From Allium sativum (taxonomy: Eukaryota > Streptophyta > Magnoliopsida > Asparagales > Amaryllidaceae), in assembly GCA_030737875.1 (NCBI GenBank), contig CM060924.1, positions 152,638,197-152,702,196 of the forward strand: 64,000 bases of DNA, given 5' to 3'. The notes beneath the pieces were generated by a model. It did not search any database. It had not been told where the DNA came from and worked only from the letters and a program-made list of their open reading frames with translations. Below, one piece after another: positions 58,528-64,000 of the stretch. A program made the translations under genes and the position numbers. Position 1 is the first letter of the stretch; each line of letters opens with the position of its first letter.

Positions 58528-59518
58528 TGAAACACCACACCTCTGTTAAGGTCACCCACAAAGGGAGTGCCTTAACTTCAGTGGAGTGTTTTAGGTAAAA
58601 GATGCATATACATTACAAGAAAGACAAATAAAGCCATGGAAAATAAAGTCATTTTATAAGCAGTGTAGCTCAGTCAAGCTTTTACAACAATTGACTCAAT
58701 CATACTTAAAAGTATTACATAAAACTTCTGTCTTGATTCAAAAACTTCCAAGTATATAAGAAGCATAAAACATAGCAAAGTAGCATAAGTCCCCAAATAA
58801 AAGTGCAAACATAGCCAAAGATGAGAGTATCCAAGCGATACATCAAAGATTCTTCAAGCTTGGATAGAGAAACGGTCCAAACTAAGTTGAGCTATTCCCT
58901 CCCCGACAACCTGGGGGGAAACGGAAGAAAAGAAGATGAAAGAAAACGGGTCAGACATAGAGCTTGGTAAGTCCAGTGACTTTCAGCATGTGAACATGTA
59001 AAAGCAACATGACATGTATAAACTGAATATAAGACAGCACCATGATTACAGGTATAATAAGATAACATAAGATTAGCATAAGGTATGATAAGGCAAGATA
59101 AACTGAATGTGCTTCTACTCTTTCTCTGCTTCGTTACTACCCTGTTATTCTGATTTCTATATCTCTGCACCACCTAACTAGTGTCCAAACCACTAATCTG
59201 TATAAAATGATAATATGATCCCAATCCCCCGCAATTGTGGTAGCCTTTAGGTGTACATCTATTATGAGGATCGCACCTCAATCTGCGTAATTGCCATGAA
59301 TATGTTAGATGTACCCTTACTGCTCGATCGATCGGCTCAAACTCGTATTAATTTTCCTTGTGTCTGTGTCAACCGGCCCTCTCTTGCACGTAGATATCCT
59401 GTGTTGGTCCCACCATAAGGTGTATCAATCCCTATGATAGCAACCCGACACGATTCAAGATGCACAGTGTATAACTACTGGTACCCAGTGCCTGCTTTTT
59501 CCCACTCCGGAGTACGTG
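58528..59518 (-). mobile_element. Fragment of a chromovirus-type LTR
   Basis: Matches about 30357-31200 of the chromovirus LTR at moderate identity (for example TCACCCACAAAGGGAGTGCC and the CGTAGATATCC...GGTGTATCA stretch). On the minus strand it is the 3' end of such an LTR. It breaks off at 59518, where a giant LTR begins mid-sequence. Different subfamily from 30357-41551. Confidence 0.7.
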
Positions 59519-62500
59519 CGTGACCATTCAGAATTAAAGAATGGTGGAGTGGAACCCCAAGGTGAGAACTCACTTTAAATTCTATTTTTCTAGTTAGAAT
59601 ATATACTAGGATGCAGACGGTGCTTAGCAGCACCCGACACCCGTCGTCCACAAACCATGAAAGGCTTGTTTGATTTGTTTGGTTGATTGGATTATTTAGT
59701 TAAGTTTGATTTGGAAAATTAAATGAATTGAGGTAATTTAGTTTGTGTATGACGTGTGCCATTATGAGGCGAGAGATATGGCTAGACCTTATCCCGGTTC
59801 TAGTATCGCGCCGTTATGCCTCCGAAATTTTCTAAAATATGTTAGAAAAATAAAAATATCATTTTTATTAGATAAATGAATAAAATAAAATATTCATTTA
59901 CAAATCAGACGATTTGTTTATGTACACCCATTTGACTGATATGGATTGGGACGATAAATTTTACACATCGCCCAACTGCACAAATAATATTCAGTATTTG
60001 TTGGTTGAAACCCCATATGGGTGTTGGGATGACATTTGACGTACACTAGTCCTAATTGTTTAGTTGTATGTCGATCGATTGGTTGACAGGCTGATATAAG
60101 CATAAATTATTTATAATTAATGTTTATGCAGTTGTGTGGTGCACTCTGGATGATGGTTGATTATTTATCATTGTTGTGATATACATGTGTTGTATGAAAT
60201 CCATATAAATCACTTTATATGGTAATTGGTTGTGTCTGATTCCAATTCAGAAATGAAGAATATTTTAAAATGACGAATATTTTAAAATAACGAATATTTT
60301 AAAATAATATTCTGGAATGGATTAAAATATGATTTTGATGTCCGATTTTGGATGGACATGAATTATTGAAATATATAAAGCCGTGTTGATTAGATATGCA
60401 CCATTTTGACGCGAACGATATTTATATCGATTATATTCGTTTTTATAATGAATATAGAAAAGGAAGTTATTTCAAAATCTAATATTTTGAAAATATTATC
60501 ATTTATATATTAGTGATATAGAATATTCAATTTTGATTTAAAATTGAAAATGAAGTTGGAATCGATTTTAAAACGAAGTTAAAACGATTTATAAGATAAT
60601 TTTTTAAATAAAAATCGACGAAATATATAATATATATATTATATATATTAAATGGCCTGAATATAACGTGTCGCGTAGCGGCCTTTCGCGAATTTCGACC
60701 ATTGACTTCGAATTAGCGTTATGGGAGATCCGGCCGTCGGATGATCCTAAAACCGGAAACATTGGGTTCGTATCGAAAAGAGCTTTCTAACAAATATAAG
60801 ATATTTGAAATCTAGCGGTTGGATTTGGAATTATGTCCAAATCGAATTTGGAAAAGGCCGTTGTAAGTGCAGTTCGATGACCGTTTATGGAAATTGGTTG
60901 TACGGGCCTTGATAAAATTATTAAAAATATCAATAATTTGTGTAAAATCATAATAAATGATTTGAAAAGAGTTGGAATGAAAAATTACACATTTGTAAAG
61001 ATAAAAATATATTTTTATCGAAATGAACTAGTTTATAACTAGAAAAATAATCCAATATTTTAAAATAAATAAAATGGATTGAGAATGGGTTTTAATATAA
61101 CCAAAAATTTCCAATATAAGAATTGGAATGGATTTGAATCGAAATTATCTTCGGAATATTTCGATATTGGATTCCGTGATTATACGGATACTGTGGAGGA
61201 ATTTGAAAGATATATATATCGTTATTCCAATACGATATTTGTTGGTTTCATAATTTGGTATTGAATATAAGCCGATATATATTCTATTCAGAGTCTTGTA
61301 TTTAATATCAAATTGGATTTGGGTTTGTCGTGAATGGTATCATTAATAATACTGTTCTTAAACCCAATGGAGTTAAGAAAAATTAGAAACTAACTGGAGA
61401 TTAGCTAAGTTGAATGATTTTCTGGGTATTGATCTGATGTTGGTTTCGGCATTCGGGGTTAATACTTAGGGAATTACTCTCTTAATAATTTATAGTTAGA
61501 GACTGATGGAATGTGAATTGGGTTTATCATGAATTGTGTTTTAAACGACATTCGTTCTTTAACTAGATTAACAACGAAATGTGATTTGGAATTTATAAAT
61601 CTTTTTATTCAGGTTTAATGGAAATTTTCCAAAGTAAAGTTTTCCAATATATAAATTGGAATGGAATGGAATTCGATTTGGTAATAATCGAAGTGAGCTT
61701 CTTTGGAGGAAGACTGTTACTATATATGGAATTTAAAAGGCTTCTCCATTATTCCATTTATATTATTGGTTGGATACGGAAGTTTATATCGATCATATAT
61801 ATTGATCTGTTTTCTGTAAAGATTCCATAATTAATGGAATAAGATTTTGGGTTTGTCGTGAATGGTATCTTTAATAATACTGTTCTTAAACCCAATGGAG
61901 TTAAGAAAATTAAAAACTAACTGGAGATTAGCTAAGTTGAATGGCGTCCTGGGTATTGATCTGATGTTGGTTTCGGCCTTCAGGGCAAATACTTAGGGAA
62001 TTGTTCTCTTACTAATTAACGGTTAGAGACTGATGGAATGTGATAACTAAAATTATCAATTCAAGAAAATAAGGTTTAAAATATGAAAAGAATATTTGAA
62101 TAAAGGAATATTCTGGATTGGAATGAGGCGTATGTTGTGTTTGTGTAGCACTTGTTTATAATATATGCGAGTTATTCGGAAAGACCGGGTTTATCCCATT
62201 CTGAATAACTGATAGGACGATAAGTCGAAGATGAAGACGGTGGTTGAAGACCGGAGGTCTTCACATCGTTTGGATTATTCATGATGATCTTGATTGGGTC
62301 GTACACCCAAGAGGAGGGAATAAGTTGGTGATCGTCTAGACGTACTTGGAGATCGATGGATATGCGAGGTACAAGGTGCCTCCGGTTTCGTTTAGACCCA
62401 GAACGGACTTGCAAATGGACTGTGTGTCTGACATTGGATTTCATTATGTGTGATTAATAGGATCAGTTGCATGGCGTGAATTGCCTATGTATCATGCTTA

Positions 62501-63705
62501 CATGAAGTGATCGAGGCTTTTGTTGAAAAGCAGCGTCTTGTGGTTGATAATCAAATCACGACCTTTGTGGCATCGCTTTGTGTAGCGTTAATTCGAGAGC
62601 CTCACACCTCGATGTGAACCAAAAACTGGAGAGGACATCAGGGAGGACATGCGTCTCTTTCTAGCTATGAGTGGCGTCAGCCTTTGCAAGCCCTGACGAG
62701 TTTGACTCATGTGGTTGTAGGATTTTGAGGCTCCTCGGTTATATCGGTCGATCCGGGACCGATGGAGTCATTCGTTGGCTCATTTACGCCCCATAGGGCG
62801 GGCAGACGTATTGTTCAGGGTTTAAGTTTAATCCACTCTATGTGGACCGGCCCTGACGATCCAAGGGACCACCTGAGTCTGGGTCCTGAGACACGGGCTA
62901 GAGTGTCTCGAAGTGTTAAGGACTATCTTTTGCCTCGGTTCACAGATGGAAATCCAACTTCCCATACGACATTTTGCGGTTTTATTTGTAGAGCCTAGTA
63001 TGGCGACATGGTATATGGTACCCATGCCGTCTATGATTGGTACATTTATATTTGAAGTTGTTTTTTTCACTTATAGTAATAATAAAAGATTAAATTTCGC
63101 GTATCAAACATTCTTTGGCTATTATAAGGGAAAACCCTATCCTCCGGCTTGCGTTGCATTGTGTGACGGGACCTGGGTCTTATAATAGCTTCATTTTTCT
63201 TTATTTAGCATTGCGCTGTTTGTTTTATGCACTGGTATTCTTGAGAGGCAACCCGTTCCGTGTTATACGGCGTGGTCCCTTGATTTATCTAACTTTAAAA
63301 TAAAGATTAATAACTGTTTTAGTTCTCACACCAGTCACATGACTGACCTCGAGTTTATTGTTTTAACCTAAACTCTGGGTGCCCTTATTATCACATGGAC
63401 AACTAGTAGTTGGGTTTTGCAGATATTATATTCACATAATCCTGGTTTACAACTGGAAATATACTCGGAAGGCTCTGTATCCGTGTATTTCTTTCAGTTG
63501 TATTTTGTATTAATTTTCCGCTGCATTGTAATTATTTAATCTCTGATATTTTCGAATGTATAATATTTATTAATACTCTATTATATTCTTGTACTCTGAT
63601 GTAAATTGTTGTAATAAGCAATGAAATGTTCTTCTGATTTTGTTCTGATTCGTCGTGTTCTCAATTCAATTCGTGCTTTCCTTCACGGGGAAGTTTGGGT
63701 CGTTT
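59519..63705 (+). mobile_element. 5'-truncated giant LTR
   Basis: Matches 49678-53865 of the right LTR of element 2 almost without gaps. Missing the first about 1.86 kb, including TATA and GC-rich block. Retains hairpins at 59619-59634, P at 61319-61367 and 62246-62262. Continues into sequence (63706-64000) that also follows the LTR at 53866, so it is the second half of a duplication rather than an independent insertion. Confidence 0.85.
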
Positions 63706-64000
63706 CAATTTCTGTTTTATTTTATTATTGTATTGTTTTTATTTTTTGTAAACCGTTTCAGTTGGTTTTCTAATTTTATCTAAAAACTAGGGTTTTCTTG
63801 TTTGTCTGTAAAACTATGGTTTTCTAGTTTGTCTATAAATGTAGGGTTTACTAGCTATAGGATTTATAGTTAGGATTTACGAATTATGGGTTTGTAATTC
63901 AGGGGAAAATATGATCTTGGGTATAAAGATTAGTCTAGGTCTTAGGAGAGCATAGGATTAGAACAGGAGAAGGGTTTACGAGTTTACAGGGTTTTGTCAG
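63706..64000 (+). mobile_element. Second copy of old LTR 3' part
   Basis: Matches 53866-54158 with about 13 differences (about 4%). Cut by the window edge. Confidence 0.7.

Overview
The window is plant nuclear DNA and consists almost entirely of nested transposable elements. I see no host gene, rRNA or tRNA gene that I can support. The signs of a flowering plant are AT-rich intergenic sequence, LTR retrotransposons with initiator-Met-tRNA primer sites (TGGTATCAGAGC), a chromovirus (Ty3/gypsy with a chromodomain-like tail), a Tat-like gag element, Copia remnants and a PIF/Harbinger DNA transposon. I cannot name the species.

Layout. 1-12573: members of one unusual LTR family with LTRs of about 6 kb and an internal region of only about 1 kb without coding capacity. 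A minus-strand LTR (1-4103) sits inside the left LTR of a plus-strand element (4104-12573). 12574-12729 is a fragment of a related LTR. 12896-17570 is a gag-only Tat-like element whose gag is broken and whose 3' part carries covarying hairpin repeats. 17571-18937 together with 53866-54355 looks like an older LTR split by a second giant-LTR element (18938-53865). That second element's left LTR was then hit twice: by a minus-oriented solo LTR of a diverged giant family (19204-29718, target duplication acatc), which itself holds a PIF/Harbinger transposon (24755-29176, target duplication TTA), and by a young chromovirus on the minus strand (30357-41551). After it come a decayed gag and hairpin-array region (54356-56640), a Copia deletion derivative (57572-57990), fragments of two LTRs (57987-59518), a 5'-truncated giant LTR (59519-63705), and a second copy of the sequence that flanks the first giant element (63706-64000).

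How the pieces relate. Only the chromovirus and the Harbinger element encode recognisable mobility enzymes. Each carries a single obvious reading-frame break: the chromovirus in an 8-base homopolymer before the chromodomain-like tail, the Harbinger transposase just after its second catalytic Asp. The giant-LTR elements encode nothing recognisable and presumably depend on proteins from an autonomous relative; they share primer site and polypurine style with the chromovirus.

Most interesting: each giant LTR contains a TATA-like sequence about 0.9-1.1 kb from its start. In the four canonical copies that keep this region it is followed by a GC-rich, C-rich-sense block that ends in a consensus 5' splice donor. 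The blocks of copies at 2821, 7560 and 41620 look unrelated to each other although the flanks are homologous. Further along the LTR, several hairpins keep their pairing by compensatory or wobble changes between copies. The Tat-like element has its own covarying hairpin array. Comparisons between copies were made by eye; percentages are hand estimates.
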